From contig CABJFQ010000002.1 in NCBI GenBank assembly GCA_902364975.1, positions 124,001 through 188,000 on the forward strand: 64,000 bases of DNA, written 5' to 3'. The notes below the pieces were generated by a model. That model ran no database searches and was not told the DNA's origin. It saw only the letters and a list, made by a program, of their open reading frames with translations. The translations under genes were made by a program, and so were the position numbers. Each line of letters starts with the position of its first letter. Position 1 is the first letter of the stretch. Shown piece after piece: positions 17,408 to 27,370 of the stretch. This DNA is from Coriobacteriaceae bacterium. Its GTDB lineage: Bacteria > Actinomycetota > Coriobacteriia > Coriobacteriales > Coriobacteriaceae.

Positions 17408-18628
17408 GTGGGTAACCACTTCCGTACCTCCGGTGCGGGCGATGATGCCCCCAAGACGCAGACAGGCGTCCAGGGCAGTCGTTTCGCCACTCCGGATTCA
17501 GAGGGCCAGCCTGTTGCTCAGGCTCCCGCTCAGCCGGCAGATCAGGCACAGCCGGCATCCGATCCCTTTGCCTACAATCCCACCAGCGATGTCGCGCTTT
17601 CCGGCACGGCGGGTTTTGAGCCCGTTCAGGCTGTGACCGCTCGCGTGGAGCAGCCTCAGGCTGGCGCCGCCGCGCCGCAGCCTAGCATGGCCGGCATTCC
17701 CGACCCCATGGCTCCTGCGACACCGGCTCCTCAGCCTGCGCAGTCCGGCCTCTTTGCCGCTATTCCCGATCCCACGCAGCCTGCTGCCCCGGTGGTCGAG
17801 AGCGATCAGGCAGCCGAGGTCGCAAGCCTCGATAACGCGCTCAACAACCCCGATTTTACGTCGGTGTTTGCGCCCATCGATCCGCAGGCCAGCCGCAAGA
17901 AGATGGCCAAGCAGGCCGGTGTCGAGCCCGTCATCCTTATGGAGCATGTCACCAAGATCTATCCGGCACAGCCCAACAAGCCTGCACTCGACGACATTAA
18001 CATCGAGATCTATCCGGGCGAGTTCGTCTTTTTGGTCGGTCACTCCGGCTCGGGCAAGACCACGCTGCTGTCGACGCTCAACCGCGACGTCAAGCCCACA
18101 AGCGGTCGTATTTTGGTCGCCGGCCAGGACCTCATGAAGATCAAGAACCGCAAGGTCCCATTCCTGCGTCGTCAGATTGGTGCCGTGTTCCAGGACTTTA
18201 AGCTTCTGCCGCAAAAGACCGCCTACGAAAACGTGGCGTTTGCCCTGCAGTGCATCGGCAAGCCCAAGGGCGTCATTCGCAGCCAGGTGCCGGAGGTGCT
18301 GCGTCTGGTCGGTCTGGCCGATCAGATGGATTCGCTGCCCGACCAGCTTTCCGGTGGCGAGCAGCAGCGCGTCGCCGTCGCCCGCGCTATGGTCAACCGT
18401 CCGCCGCTGCTGATCTGCGACGAGCCCACGGGCAACCTCGACCCGGCGATCTCGCTGGGCATCATGAAGCTGCTCGAGCGTATTAACCGCACCGGCACCA
18501 CCGTGATCGTCGCCACGCACGACCGCGAGATGGTCGATAGCATGCACCGTCGCGTGATCGCCCTCGAGGGCGGCCACGTTATCCGCGACCAGGAGAGGGG
18601 AGGTTACGGCAACTATGGCACCAACTAA
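17408..18628 (+). CDS. ftsE: Cell division ATP-binding protein FtsE with long disordered N-terminal extension
   Basis: FtsE with FtsX activates peptidoglycan hydrolases at the septum. The ABC ATPase fills about residues 175-406: VILMEHVTKIYP, Walker A GHSGSGKTTLL, FtsE-type QIGAVFQDFKLLPQKT, signature LSGGEQQRVAVARA, Walker B LLICDEPTGNLDP and the H-loop in VATHDREMV. The first about 170 residues have no relatives in ordinary FtsE (about 225 residues). They are rich in Pro, Ala and Gln with repeated AIPDP/GIPDP motifs and look disordered. The start is a GTG at 17408 with AAGGAG 7 bases upstream. The stop overlaps ftsX by 14 bases. Confidence 0.93.
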   Translation: MGNHFRTSGAGDDAPKTQTGVQGSRFATPDSEGQPVAQAPAQPADQAQPASDPFAYNPTSDVALSGTAGFEPVQAVTARVEQPQAGAAAPQPSMAGIPDPMAPATPAPQPAQSGLFAAIPDPTQPAAPVVESDQAAEVASLDNALNNPDFTSVFAPIDPQASRKKMAKQAGVEPVILMEHVTKIYPAQPNKPALDDINIEIYPGEFVFLVGHSGSGKTTLLSTLNRDVKPTSGRILVAGQDLMKIKNRKVPFLRRQIGAVFQDFKLLPQKTAYENVAFALQCIGKPKGVIRSQVPEVLRLVGLADQMDSLPDQLSGGEQQRVAVARAMVNRPPLLICDEPTGNLDPAISLGIMKLLERINRTGTTVIVATHDREMVDSMHRRVIALEGGHVIRDQERGGYGNYGTN

Positions 18629-19535
18629 CGTGGGCTACTCCTTCAAAGAGGCAATCAGTCACTTCTTCCGTAACTGGACTACCTCGCTCGGCGCCGTCAT
18701 CACGATCTTCCTTTCGCTGTTTATCATCGGCCTGTTCATCATGGGCTCCGCGATGCTGAACTCCGTGATCGGCACCGTCGAGGATCAGGTTGTCATCAAC
18801 GCGTTCATTAGCGATGACGCCGATCAGGCCGATGTTCAGGCTTTTGAGGCCGAGCTTAAGACGTGGAATAACGTCAAGTCCGTGACCTATAAGGACAAGG
18901 ACGACGCGCTGGCCGAGTATACGAGCAAGATGTCGGGCAACGCCGACGCCACCATGAGCGCGCTCGATGGCCAGAACCCGCTGCCGGCTTCGTTTGCAAT
19001 TGAGATGGACGATCCGTCCAAGGTCGAGAGCACGGCCCAGAAGCTCAAGAAGAACGCCGACTTCCAGAAGATCGCGGATGACGGCGACGTCAACGCGAGC
19101 GTGCTGTACGGCCAAGAGGAAGTGAGCCGCCTGTTCCAGGTGACCAACTACATCCGCATCGCCGCCGTGGTGCTCGTTGGCCTTTTGACCTTTATCGCAT
19201 TCATCTTCATCAACAATACGATTCGCCTGTCCATCACGGCGCGTCGTCGTGAGATTGCGATTATGCGTCTGGTCGGCGCCAGCAACGGCTTCATTCGCGG
19301 CCCGTTTATCACCGAGGGAGTACTGCAGGCCATTTTGGGCTCGCTGCTTTCCATCGGCGTTCTGGAGCTGCTGCGCAATCTGATGATTCCGCGTTTGCAG
19401 GAGAGCATCGGCTGGATGTCGTTTGCCCTGCCGATGCAGTACTACCTGGTGACCTATGCTGCGCTGATTCTGGTCGGTGTGATTATCGGTCTCTTTGGTT
19501 CTGCCATAGCCATGCGCCGCTACCTGCGCGTGTAG
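18615..19535 (+). CDS. ftsX: Cell division protein FtsX
   Basis: 306 residues with the FtsX plan: a short cytoplasmic start, one membrane segment (about 25-47), a large extracellular domain (about 50-170) that would contact a murein hydrolase, then three membrane segments (about 178-202, 227-250 and 275-300) around the ITARRREIAIMRLVGASN cytoplasmic motif. It is translationally coupled to ftsE by a 14-base overlap. The gene pair is normally followed by a murein-hydrolase activator in many bacteria; here a terminator follows and then rnr, so the partner hydrolase must be encoded elsewhere. Confidence 0.94.
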   Translation: MAPTNVGYSFKEAISHFFRNWTTSLGAVITIFLSLFIIGLFIMGSAMLNSVIGTVEDQVVINAFISDDADQADVQAFEAELKTWNNVKSVTYKDKDDALAEYTSKMSGNADATMSALDGQNPLPASFAIEMDDPSKVESTAQKLKKNADFQKIADDGDVNASVLYGQEEVSRLFQVTNYIRIAAVVLVGLLTFIAFIFINNTIRLSITARRREIAIMRLVGASNGFIRGPFITEGVLQAILGSLLSIGVLELLRNLMIPRLQESIGWMSFALPMQYYLVTYAALILVGVIIGLFGSAIAMRRYLRV

Positions 19536-19560
19536 GCATGCCTGGAATTCATCCCTTCCA

Positions 19561-19593
19561 ACGGGTCGTCTCTTATGGGGCGGCCCGTTTTTT
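19561..19593 (+). terminator. Intrinsic terminator after ftsX
   Basis: ACGGGTCG (19561-19568) pairs with CGGCCCGT (19581-19588) with one wobble, followed by six T. Confidence 0.8.
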
Positions 19594-19670
19594 GATCTCT
19601 AGGGGACGGCAGGAAAGCGAATCATTTGGGTAGACTCTTTGGAGTTCGTCATCGATAGCAAGGAGGCGCC

Positions 19671-21806
19671 ATGGGGCGCAATAACAAGCATAAGCGCGGT
19701 GCTCGCAATAAGCGTGGGCCGGTGCGCAGCGAACGCCGTCCGAGCCTGACCGGGCGCGTGCAGCTCCATGAGCATGGCGCCTATGTCATAACCGAGAGCG
19801 GCGACTACAAGGTTATGGGCCGCGGTAAGCGCGAGATCATGGATGGCGATACCGTTGCCGTGAGCATTAAGAATAGCCCGCACGGTGAGCGGCGCGCCGT
19901 GATCGAAGGCGTGGTTGAGCGCGCAGCCATAAGCGTGGTGGGTACGTACCAGACCGCTGGTCCGCTCGGTGTGATCGAGCCGCTCGATTCGCGCCTGAAG
20001 GCCGACTTCTTCATTCTGCCCGAGGATACCTCGGCGGATCGTCTGAGCGTCCACCCGGGTGATGCCGTTGTCGCGCGCATTTTGACCTACCCGACGCGCC
20101 TGGAATCGGGCACCGTGACGATCGAACGCCGCATTGGCGGAGATGACGCGCCCGATTTGGGCGTTCAATACGTGATGGCGCGTTACGGCTATACCGATAG
20201 CTATCCCGAGGCCGCGCTGGACGAGGCCGAGGGGCTTTCGCTCGATGTGTCCGCGGCGCTTAAGGACCCGCTCCGCCGCGATCTGCGCGACCGCTTTGTC
20301 ATCACGATCGACCCGGTCGACGCGCGCGACTTTGACGATGCCATTTCGCTTGAGCGCACGCCCGAGGGTGGCTATAAGCTGGGTGTGCATATCGCTGACG
20401 TTTCTCACTATGTGGCTTGGGGCGGGCATATCGATCTTGAGGCTCGCCATCGTACGACATCGGTGTATCTGGCCGATCGCGTGCTTCCCATGCTGCCCGA
20501 ACGCCTGTCCTGTGACCTATGCTCGCTTCGCCCTGACGAGGACCGTCTTGCGTTTACCGTTGACATTGAGCTCGATGCGCAGGGTCGCGTGCGGCATTAC
20601 GATCCGTACCCCAGCGTGATTCGCTCGCGTGTGCGTATGGACTATGACGGCGCCGAGGCGCTGCTGGTGCGTGCCGACGCTGTTGAGTATTCGGTGCTGG
20701 AAGGCGCCGCTGAGGATGTTGCGGCTGCTGAGGCCTCGCGCGAGGAGGCGCTTGAGCGCGGTCTTGCGTGCGAGGAAACTGCTCGCGGCTATAACGTCGA
20801 CCTCGGCGATTTCCTTGTCGCCGCCAACGAACTCGCCGAACTTCGCCGTCGTATTCGTCGTGCCCGCGGCTCAGTCGATTTTGACACGGCCGAGATTCGC
20901 GCTCTATTGGATGAGGACGGAGTGCCCGTGCAGATTGTGGCGCGCGAGCGTTCGTGTGCCACGTCGCTTATCGAGGAAGCCATGCTACTCGCCAACGAGT
21001 GCGTTGCAGAGTGGCTGGCAGACCGTGATATCGAGGCCTGCTATCGCGTGCATGAGGATCCGAGCCCCGATAGCCTGCACGGTGCCGCCGTTGCGCTGGC
21101 GCAGCTAGGCATCATCGACGATCGCCGTGCTGCCGGTATCGCCCTGGGGAGTCCCGATGAGCTACAGGCTGCAGTTGATGCTGCCGCCGGTACGGCCAAC
21201 GCACCGCTCGTCAACACGCTGCTTCTGCGCAGCATGCAGCGCGCACTGTACAAGCCGCGCAACGAGGGCCACTTTGCGCTCGCCGCGCCGTGCTACTGTC
21301 ACTTTACGAGTCCCATCCGTCGCTACCCCGATCTGGTGGTGCACCGCGTGCTCAAACTGCAGTTGGCCTATGAGCAGCTCGGCGGCAAGGACGCCCTGGT
21401 CCGTACGCCGCGGCTGATCGGCAAGGGGCGCGAGTCGCTGCCGCGCATTCTGCCGCAGATCTGCCGCGCATGCAGCGATGCCGAGCGCGCGGCAGATGCC
21501 GCTAGCCATGCGACGCAAAAGATCAAGATTGCCCAGTACTATGAGGACCGTCTGGGCGAGCGCTATGCCGGAACCGTCTCGTGGGTTAGCAGCATGGGCC
21601 TCTTTGTGCGCTTGGACCTGACGCAGGTCGAAGGCTTGGTTTCGATCAAGAGCCTGGGCAACGAGTGGTTCGAGTTCGACGAGGATGCGCTTACGCTGAC
21701 GGGCGCCGACACGGGGACTCGCTATGAACTGGGCCAGCGCGTGATTATCGAGGTCTCGCGCGTCAATACCACGCGTGGGCACTTGGACTTTAAGCTTATC
21801 CATTAG
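19671..21806 (+). CDS. rnr: Ribonuclease R (RNB family 3'-5' exoribonuclease)
   Basis: 711 residues. A Lys/Arg-rich N-terminus (MGRNNKHKRGARNKRG) precedes cold-shock-like OB domains, the catalytic RNB domain with ITIDPVDARDFDDAISLE (the Mg-binding Asp cluster) and ADVSHYV, then the FTSPIRRYPDLVVHR box, and a C-terminal S1 domain (YAGTVSWVSSMGLFVRLD). RNase R degrades structured RNA and works with SmpB and tmRNA in ribosome rescue; smpB is 8 kb downstream. The start at 19671 follows AAGGAGG, 5 bases upstream. The gene is single, between two terminators. Confidence 0.94.
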   Translation: MGRNNKHKRGARNKRGPVRSERRPSLTGRVQLHEHGAYVITESGDYKVMGRGKREIMDGDTVAVSIKNSPHGERRAVIEGVVERAAISVVGTYQTAGPLGVIEPLDSRLKADFFILPEDTSADRLSVHPGDAVVARILTYPTRLESGTVTIERRIGGDDAPDLGVQYVMARYGYTDSYPEAALDEAEGLSLDVSAALKDPLRRDLRDRFVITIDPVDARDFDDAISLERTPEGGYKLGVHIADVSHYVAWGGHIDLEARHRTTSVYLADRVLPMLPERLSCDLCSLRPDEDRLAFTVDIELDAQGRVRHYDPYPSVIRSRVRMDYDGAEALLVRADAVEYSVLEGAAEDVAAAEASREEALERGLACEETARGYNVDLGDFLVAANELAELRRRIRRARGSVDFDTAEIRALLDEDGVPVQIVARERSCATSLIEEAMLLANECVAEWLADRDIEACYRVHEDPSPDSLHGAAVALAQLGIIDDRRAAGIALGSPDELQAAVDAAAGTANAPLVNTLLLRSMQRALYKPRNEGHFALAAPCYCHFTSPIRRYPDLVVHRVLKLQLAYEQLGGKDALVRTPRLIGKGRESLPRILPQICRACSDAERAADAASHATQKIKIAQYYEDRLGERYAGTVSWVSSMGLFVRLDLTQVEGLVSIKSLGNEWFEFDEDALTLTGADTGTRYELGQRVIIEVSRVNTTRGHLDFKLIH

Positions 21807-21831
21807 CCAAATCTCGACTCATGGCGGGAGA

Positions 21832-21870
21832 GCGGAGGGCGGTCTTTCGGGGCCGCCCTCCGCATTTGGA
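21832..21870 (+). terminator. Terminator-like hairpin after rnr
   Basis: GCGGAGGGCGG (21832-21842) and CCGCCCTCCGC (21853-21863) form a perfect 11-bp stem; the following ATTTGG is a weak U-run. Confidence 0.7.
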
Positions 21871-21926
21871 TCATGGCTACCTTGCCGTCTGCTCGGCCGC
21901 CCGCTTACCTGCTATTTGAGAGGTAA

Positions 21927-21964
21927 AACCTACCAAAATAAACCTGTCCCTTTTTGGCAGGTTT
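21927..21964. repeat. CCTGTCCC-type dispersed repeat before the serine recombinase
   Basis: AAACCTACCAAAATAAACCTGTCCC then TTTTTGGCAGGTTT (arms AAACCTG and CAGGTTT pair). The 18 bases CCAAAATAAACCTGTCCC at 21933-21950 are identical to 9841-9858 upstream of secA. Confidence 0.6.
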
Positions 21965-21983
21965 ACAAGAAAGCGGGGATGAG

Positions 21984-22589
21984 ATGGCGACGGTGTATGG
22001 TTATGCGCGGGTGAGTTCGCGCGATCAGAATCTTAATCGGCAGCTGGATGCGCTGGGCGCCTATGGCGTGGGCTCGGCGAATATTTATGCCGACCATGCG
22101 AGCGGCAAGGACTTCGATCGACCGCGCTATCGCGAGCTGCTGCACGTCCTGGGAGACGGGGACGTGCTGGTGGTGCTTTCTATCGACCGACTTGGTCGTA
22201 ATTACTCCGAGATTCTTGAGGAATGGCGTCGCATTACCAAGGAGCTCGGGGTTGCCATTGTGGTGTTGGACATGCCATTGCTTGACACGCGCGCCAGGGC
22301 AAGCGGCACGCCGGATGTGACTAATGCCCTGATTGCCGATATTGTGCTGCAACTGCTGAGCTACGTGGCGCAGGTGGAGCGCGAGAATATCCATCGGCGC
22401 CAAGCGGAGGGAATTGCAGCGGCGCGGGCGCGAGGGGTCCGTTTCGGTCGACCTCGCAAGCCGTGCCCTCCTCAGTTTGATCTGGTACGGGATAGCTATG
22501 AGGCGGGCGATATTACCCGCAGCCAGGCAGCAAAGTGCCTGGGCGTGTGCGTGGGGACGTTCGATCGCTGGATGCGCGAGGCGGGGTAG
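21984..22589 (+). CDS. Serine recombinase (resolvase/invertase family)
   Basis: 201 residues from the preferred ATG (21984, GGGG 7 bases upstream; a further 10 codons upstream fall in a repeat). The N-terminal catalytic domain has YGYARVSSRDQNLNRQL with the nucleophile Ser near residue 11 and LSIDRLGRN with the conserved Arg. The E-helix region AQVERENIHRRQAEGIAAAR is followed by GVRFGRPRK and a C-terminal HTH (SQAAKCLGVCVGTFDRWMRE). The size and order match Tn3-type resolvases and Hin/Pin invertases. No transposase or invertible gene adjoins it, so it is an orphan. A 26-bp palindrome with a 2-base centre lies 40 bases downstream and is a candidate crossover site. Confidence 0.88.
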   Translation: MATVYGYARVSSRDQNLNRQLDALGAYGVGSANIYADHASGKDFDRPRYRELLHVLGDGDVLVVLSIDRLGRNYSEILEEWRRITKELGVAIVVLDMPLLDTRARASGTPDVTNALIADIVLQLLSYVAQVERENIHRRQAEGIAAARARGVRFGRPRKPCPPQFDLVRDSYEAGDITRSQAAKCLGVCVGTFDRWMREAG

Positions 22590-22628
22590 GGGTTTGCGGC
22601 ACGTCCGATTGGCGCCCACGCGAGGCGG

Positions 22629-22654
22629 TATCGGTAACAGCCCTGTTACCGATA
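22629..22654. promoter_or_regulatory. 26-bp palindrome, candidate crossover or operator site
   Basis: TATCGGTAACAG (22629-22640) and CTGTTACCGATA (22643-22654) form a perfect 12-bp dyad with a central CC. The size and a non-palindromic central dinucleotide fit a serine recombinase core site. A factor-binding site for the downstream murR operon is the alternative. Confidence 0.5.
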
Positions 22655-22711
22655 ATGCGACCTTGTTGAATTATTTTGTGTCGCGCGTATTTCCGAGCGG
22701 TCGGATTTGAG

Positions 22712-22738
22712 GGGCGAGCGGTAGAACGCTCGCCCTTT
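22712..22738 (+). terminator. Intrinsic terminator after the recombinase
   Basis: GGGCGAGCG (22712-22720) and CGCTCGCCC (22727-22735) form a perfect 9-bp stem with a short loop, followed by TTTGTG. Confidence 0.7.
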
Positions 22739-22834
22739 GTGCGCCACGATGCGGCACAATGTACCGTAAAAGCTGTTTGTATCCGGTACGAATCATTCGT
22801 TGGTCTTTAATTCTTCTCAACGGAGGTGTTTGAG

Positions 22835-23686
22835 ATGGCAAACGGATTGCTTTTGCGGCTTCGCGAGCGTGAGCTCAGCGCGAGCCCGGCGGAACGCAAT
22901 GTCATCGCATATGTAAGCGCTCATCCGCACGAGGTGGTCGGGCTGTCCGTCCGCGGTCTTGCCGATGCCACGTTCTCCTCGCCCTCGAGCATTTTGCGCT
23001 TTTGCAAGCGCTTGGGTTTTGCGGGCTACAAGGAGTTCCAGCGCGAACTGATTGCCGAGCTGGCGCTCTTGGGTGACAAGAAAGACGTTGCCCTCGAGGA
23101 CATCTCCATGGATGACAGCGTCGAACGTATCGTGGGGAAGGTGATGAAAAGCAACGTGCGCACGATCGAAGCGACGGCGCGAACGCTCGATTACACCGTC
23201 TTGGAGCGATGTGCGGCCTATCTTAAGCGGGCACGTGCGGTCAATCTGTTCGGTATCGGTGCCTCTCGTTTGGTCGCGCACGATCTGGCGCAAAAGCTCA
23301 TGCGTGTCGACAAGGAGTGCCATCTGTACGACGACTGGCATGATCAGCTCTTGTGTGCCAAGAACATGCATGAGGGCGATATGGCAATCGCCTTTAGCTA
23401 CTCGGGCTTGACGCAAGAGGTGCTGGACTGCACCGCCGAGGCTCAACGTCACAACTGTCCCGTTGTGGCCGTTACCAAAGTAGGTGGATCATCCAAGCTT
23501 GCCACCGTGGCCGATGCCGTGCTCGGCGTCGCCGCGAGTGAACCCTTGGTCCGCAGCGGTGCCATGGCTTCGCGTATGGCCCAGCTTATGGTTGTCGATG
23601 CCCTGTACGCTGCTTACGTTGCCAGCGACTACGAACGGGCGACGCATGTCATTAAGCAAAACTACATCGAGAAACAGGAAAGATGA
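22835..23686 (+). CDS. murR: MurR/RpiR family regulator of MurNAc use
   Basis: 283 residues: an RpiR-type HTH (residues 1-75, with LSVRGLADATFSSPSSILRFCKRLGFAGYKEFQ) and a SIS sugar-phosphate-binding domain (about 110-260, with GIGASRLVAHDLAQKLMRVDK and AIAFSYSGLTQEVLD). By its place directly before murQ and murP it is most likely the sensor of MurNAc-6-phosphate and a repressor of this operon. The start at 22835 follows CGGAGG; a GTG three codons upstream would overlap that site. The gap to murQ is 10 bases. Confidence 0.88.
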   Translation: MANGLLLRLRERELSASPAERNVIAYVSAHPHEVVGLSVRGLADATFSSPSSILRFCKRLGFAGYKEFQRELIAELALLGDKKDVALEDISMDDSVERIVGKVMKSNVRTIEATARTLDYTVLERCAAYLKRARAVNLFGIGASRLVAHDLAQKLMRVDKECHLYDDWHDQLLCAKNMHEGDMAIAFSYSGLTQEVLDCTAEAQRHNCPVVAVTKVGGSSKLATVADAVLGVAASEPLVRSGAMASRMAQLMVVDALYAAYVASDYERATHVIKQNYIEKQER

Positions 23687-23696
23687 GGTGAATGAA

Positions 23697-24620
<924 letters not shown>

Positions 24621-24677
24621 GTGCGCGGCGTGAGCTGATATGACATCCAAACGAGATACCCAATACAAGGAGGAGTT

Positions 24678-26108
24678 ATGACGAACAAAGAGCTGGCTCA
24701 AAAGCTGCTGGACCTTTTGGGCGGTAAAGACAACGTGCTCGCAAACGCGGCGTGCATGACGCGCCTGCGCGTGACCGTCAAAGACACGGGCAGCGTCGAC
24801 ACGGAGGGTATTAAGGCACTCGACGGCGTGATGGGCTTGGTCGAGGACGACACGATGCAGATCGTGCTGGGGCCGGGCAAGGTGAATAAGGTGCTCGAGG
24901 AGTTCTCCAAGCTCACTGGCCTTGCGAAAGGCGTTGCCGACGAGAGCGTGGTTGACGCTGCGGCCACAAACAAGGCCGCGCAGAAGGCAAAGTACGAGTC
25001 CAAGCCGGTTCAGGCCTTCCTCAAGAAGATTTCCAATGTCTTCGTCGCCCTGCTTCCCGGCATCATTGCGGCTGGCCTCATCAACGGTATCTGCAACGTC
25101 ATTAACGTCTCGACGGCAGGCGCGCTTGCAGGCGAGTGGTGGTACCAGGGCATTCGTTCCATGGGCTGGGCCCTGTTTGCCTATCTGCCCATCTTGGTGG
25201 GCTATAACGCGGCACGTGAGTTTGGCGGCTCCGCTGCGCTGGGCGGCATCGCCGGCATGATGTGTATCGCCAACAGTGCCATGCCCCTGCTTGCGCCTGG
25301 CGCGGCTGATCCTGCCACTGCCATTCTGCTGCCGCTCACCAATGCGCAGTACAACCCCGCAGCGGGCGGCATGATCGCGGCTCTTATCGCTGGCGCATTT
25401 TTTGCCTGGATGGAGCGTCAGATTCGCAAGGTTATGCCCAACGCACTCGACACGTTTTTGTCCCCGCTGCTGGTGCTCATCATCGGTGCCTTTGCTCTGA
25501 TGCTCGTCATCCAGCCGGTTGGCGCATGGCTGACGACTGCCATCTTTAGCGTTTTGACCTTTATTTTCGAGAAGCTGGGCGTCCTGGGCGGCTATATCCT
25601 GTCGGCAGGCTTCTTGCCGCTGGTTTCCGTCGGCCTGCATCAGGCGCTCACGCCGATCCACGCTATGCTCAACGATCCCGACGGCGCTACCAAGGGTATC
25701 AATTACCTGCTTCCCATCCTTATGATGGCTGGCGGCGGCCAGGTCGGTGCCGGTTTGGCGCTGTACTTTAAGACCAAGAACGCCAAGCTCAAGAAGTACG
25801 TTGCAGAGTCCATTCCCGTTGGAATCCTGGGTGTGGGCGAGCCTCTGATGTATGCCGTTACGCTGCCGCTCGTTCGTCCGTTTGTGACGGCCTGCCTGGG
25901 TGCCGGATTTGGCGGCGCGCTCGCGGCGCTGCTTCACATCGGCACGGTTTCTCAGGGCGTTTCCGGTCTGTTTGGCCTGCTGATCGTCGTTCCTGGTCAG
26001 CAGCTCGGCTACGTTGCCGCTATGCTGCTTGCCTATGCCGCTGGCTTTGTCCTGACGTGGTTCTTTGGCGTCGACGAGCAGAAGATCAACGAGTTCTTTG
26101 GCGAATAG
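24678..26108 (+). CDS. murP: PTS EIIBC component, MurNAc-specific
   Basis: 476 residues. The N-terminal EIIB domain carries the phospho-Cys (Cys26, NAACMTRLRV). From about residue 110 the EIIC domain has ten or so membrane segments, with LGVGEPLMYAV near residue 390. There is no EIIA domain, so an EIIA of glucose type (compare 51431-51943) must serve it. The operon position after murR and murQ, and before mupG, fixes the substrate as MurNAc or MurNAc-GlcNAc; this is inferred from context since the protein family includes sucrose and alpha-glucoside transporters. AAGGAGG precedes the ATG. Confidence 0.88.
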   Translation: MTNKELAQKLLDLLGGKDNVLANAACMTRLRVTVKDTGSVDTEGIKALDGVMGLVEDDTMQIVLGPGKVNKVLEEFSKLTGLAKGVADESVVDAAATNKAAQKAKYESKPVQAFLKKISNVFVALLPGIIAAGLINGICNVINVSTAGALAGEWWYQGIRSMGWALFAYLPILVGYNAAREFGGSAALGGIAGMMCIANSAMPLLAPGAADPATAILLPLTNAQYNPAAGGMIAALIAGAFFAWMERQIRKVMPNALDTFLSPLLVLIIGAFALMLVIQPVGAWLTTAIFSVLTFIFEKLGVLGGYILSAGFLPLVSVGLHQALTPIHAMLNDPDGATKGINYLLPILMMAGGGQVGAGLALYFKTKNAKLKKYVAESIPVGILGVGEPLMYAVTLPLVRPFVTACLGAGFGGALAALLHIGTVSQGVSGLFGLLIVVPGQQLGYVAAMLLAYAAGFVLTWFFGVDEQKINEFFGE

Positions 26109-26175
26109 TTTGATATCGCGAGCCGTGTTGCTCAGGGCTCGCGGCGCGCGGCAGATTTCTTGATGCTATGGTTGT

Positions 26176-26209
26176 GCCGGCGGGGCTAACTGCTCCGCCG
26201 GCCTTTTTT
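26176..26209 (+). terminator. Terminator between murP and mupG, immediately before the mupG ribosome site
   Basis: GCCGGCGG (26176-26183) and CCGCCGGC (26195-26202) pair perfectly, followed by CTTTTTT, then AAAGGAG of mupG. The tight packing suggests partial read-through or attenuation that lowers mupG expression. Confidence 0.75.
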
Positions 26210-26225
26210 AAAGGAGCGTTGAAGC

Positions 26226-27278
26226 GTGAAAACGGGTATTTCGATTTATCTTTCCAGCCCTCTGCAGGATATTGAGCGGACGATTGAGCGTGGTGCCGCG
26301 GCGGGTGCGCGCTATGCGTTTACCTCACTGCATATTCCCGAGGACGGGGGAGCGGCGTATGCCGATAAGGTCCGCCAGGTGCTGTCGCTGCTTTCCGCCC
26401 GCGGCATTGCGCTCATTGCCGACGTGGGGCCGCGCACATGCGATTTGCTCGGGCTTGAGCGCATCGAGGATCTGCGTGACCTGGGGCTGGAATACCTTCG
26501 TTTGGACTATGGCTTTAGCGCCCAGCGGGTTGCGGAACTGTCCGGTGTATTTCGCATTGTGGTCAATGCATCGACGGTGAGTTCTGATGAAATCGCATCG
26601 TGGCGTGAGGCCGGTGCCGATGTGACTCGTTTTGCCGCCTGCCACAATTTTTACCCTAAGCCTTATACCGGTTTAGCTCTGGAGGACATTGCTCGGACGA
26701 ATCTTCGTCTTGCGGCGCTTGGATTCGAAATCATGGCTTTTGTGCCGGGTGATGCCAACGTTCGCGGGCCGGTATTCGAGGGACTTCCGACGGTCGAGGC
26801 ACATCGCGGTCGCGCGTCAAAGGTTGCCCTCAACATGCTTGAGCTCGCACATGGCGCCGATTGCGACATTGTGTTGGTCGGCGACCCCGATCTTTCCGAT
26901 GCGGGCTGGGCGCAGTTTGCTCAAGTTTCCGCCGGATACGTGGACCTGCAATGCGAGCTTGAGTCCGGTTATGCCTATGTACGTGGGCAGATTCATCACG
27001 ACCGGCCCGATTCGAGCGTCCTCATCTTTAGGTCTCAGGAGTCGCGCACGACGCTTAAGCCGGATTCCGTGCCGACGGATGCCGGAGCCGGCCTGCCGCG
27101 AAAGGCGGGGTCGATCGCTGTGAGTAATAGCGGCTATGGGCGCTACGAAGGCGAGCTTGAGATTGCACGGGTCGATCTTCCCGGTGACGAGCGCATGAAC
27201 GTTGCGGGCCATGTCACGCCCGAGGCAATGGAGCTGCTGCCGTTCATCAAACGCGGATTCGGGGTACGGTTCGTTTAG
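26226..27278 (+). CDS. mupG: MupG-type TIM-barrel 6-phospho-N-acetylmuramidase (DUF871)
   Basis: 350 residues, beginning KTGISIYLSSPLQDIERTIE and containing AFTSLHIPEDGG, LRLDYGF and ACHNFYPKPYTGL of the DUF871 barrel, then a C-terminal beta domain. In Staphylococcus aureus MupG hydrolyses MurNAc-6P-GlcNAc produced by the PTS, giving MurNAc-6P for MurQ. Here the four genes murR-murQ-murP-mupG form the complete set, so the organism probably takes up the MurNAc-GlcNAc disaccharide from cell wall turnover or from other gut bacteria. The start is GTG at 26226 with AAAGGAG 9 bases upstream. Confidence 0.85.
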   Translation: MKTGISIYLSSPLQDIERTIERGAAAGARYAFTSLHIPEDGGAAYADKVRQVLSLLSARGIALIADVGPRTCDLLGLERIEDLRDLGLEYLRLDYGFSAQRVAELSGVFRIVVNASTVSSDEIASWREAGADVTRFAACHNFYPKPYTGLALEDIARTNLRLAALGFEIMAFVPGDANVRGPVFEGLPTVEAHRGRASKVALNMLELAHGADCDIVLVGDPDLSDAGWAQFAQVSAGYVDLQCELESGYAYVRGQIHHDRPDSSVLIFRSQESRTTLKPDSVPTDAGAGLPRKAGSIAVSNSGYGRYEGELEIARVDLPGDERMNVAGHVTPEAMELLPFIKRGFGVRFV

Positions 27279-27370
27279 CGTGTGACCCGTGGGCTACAAT
27301 TGGCCCATCATACGAAGGCGCCTCGTGTGGCGTGTGCCTGCGTTGGCCGATCTATATTCGGAGGATTCCC

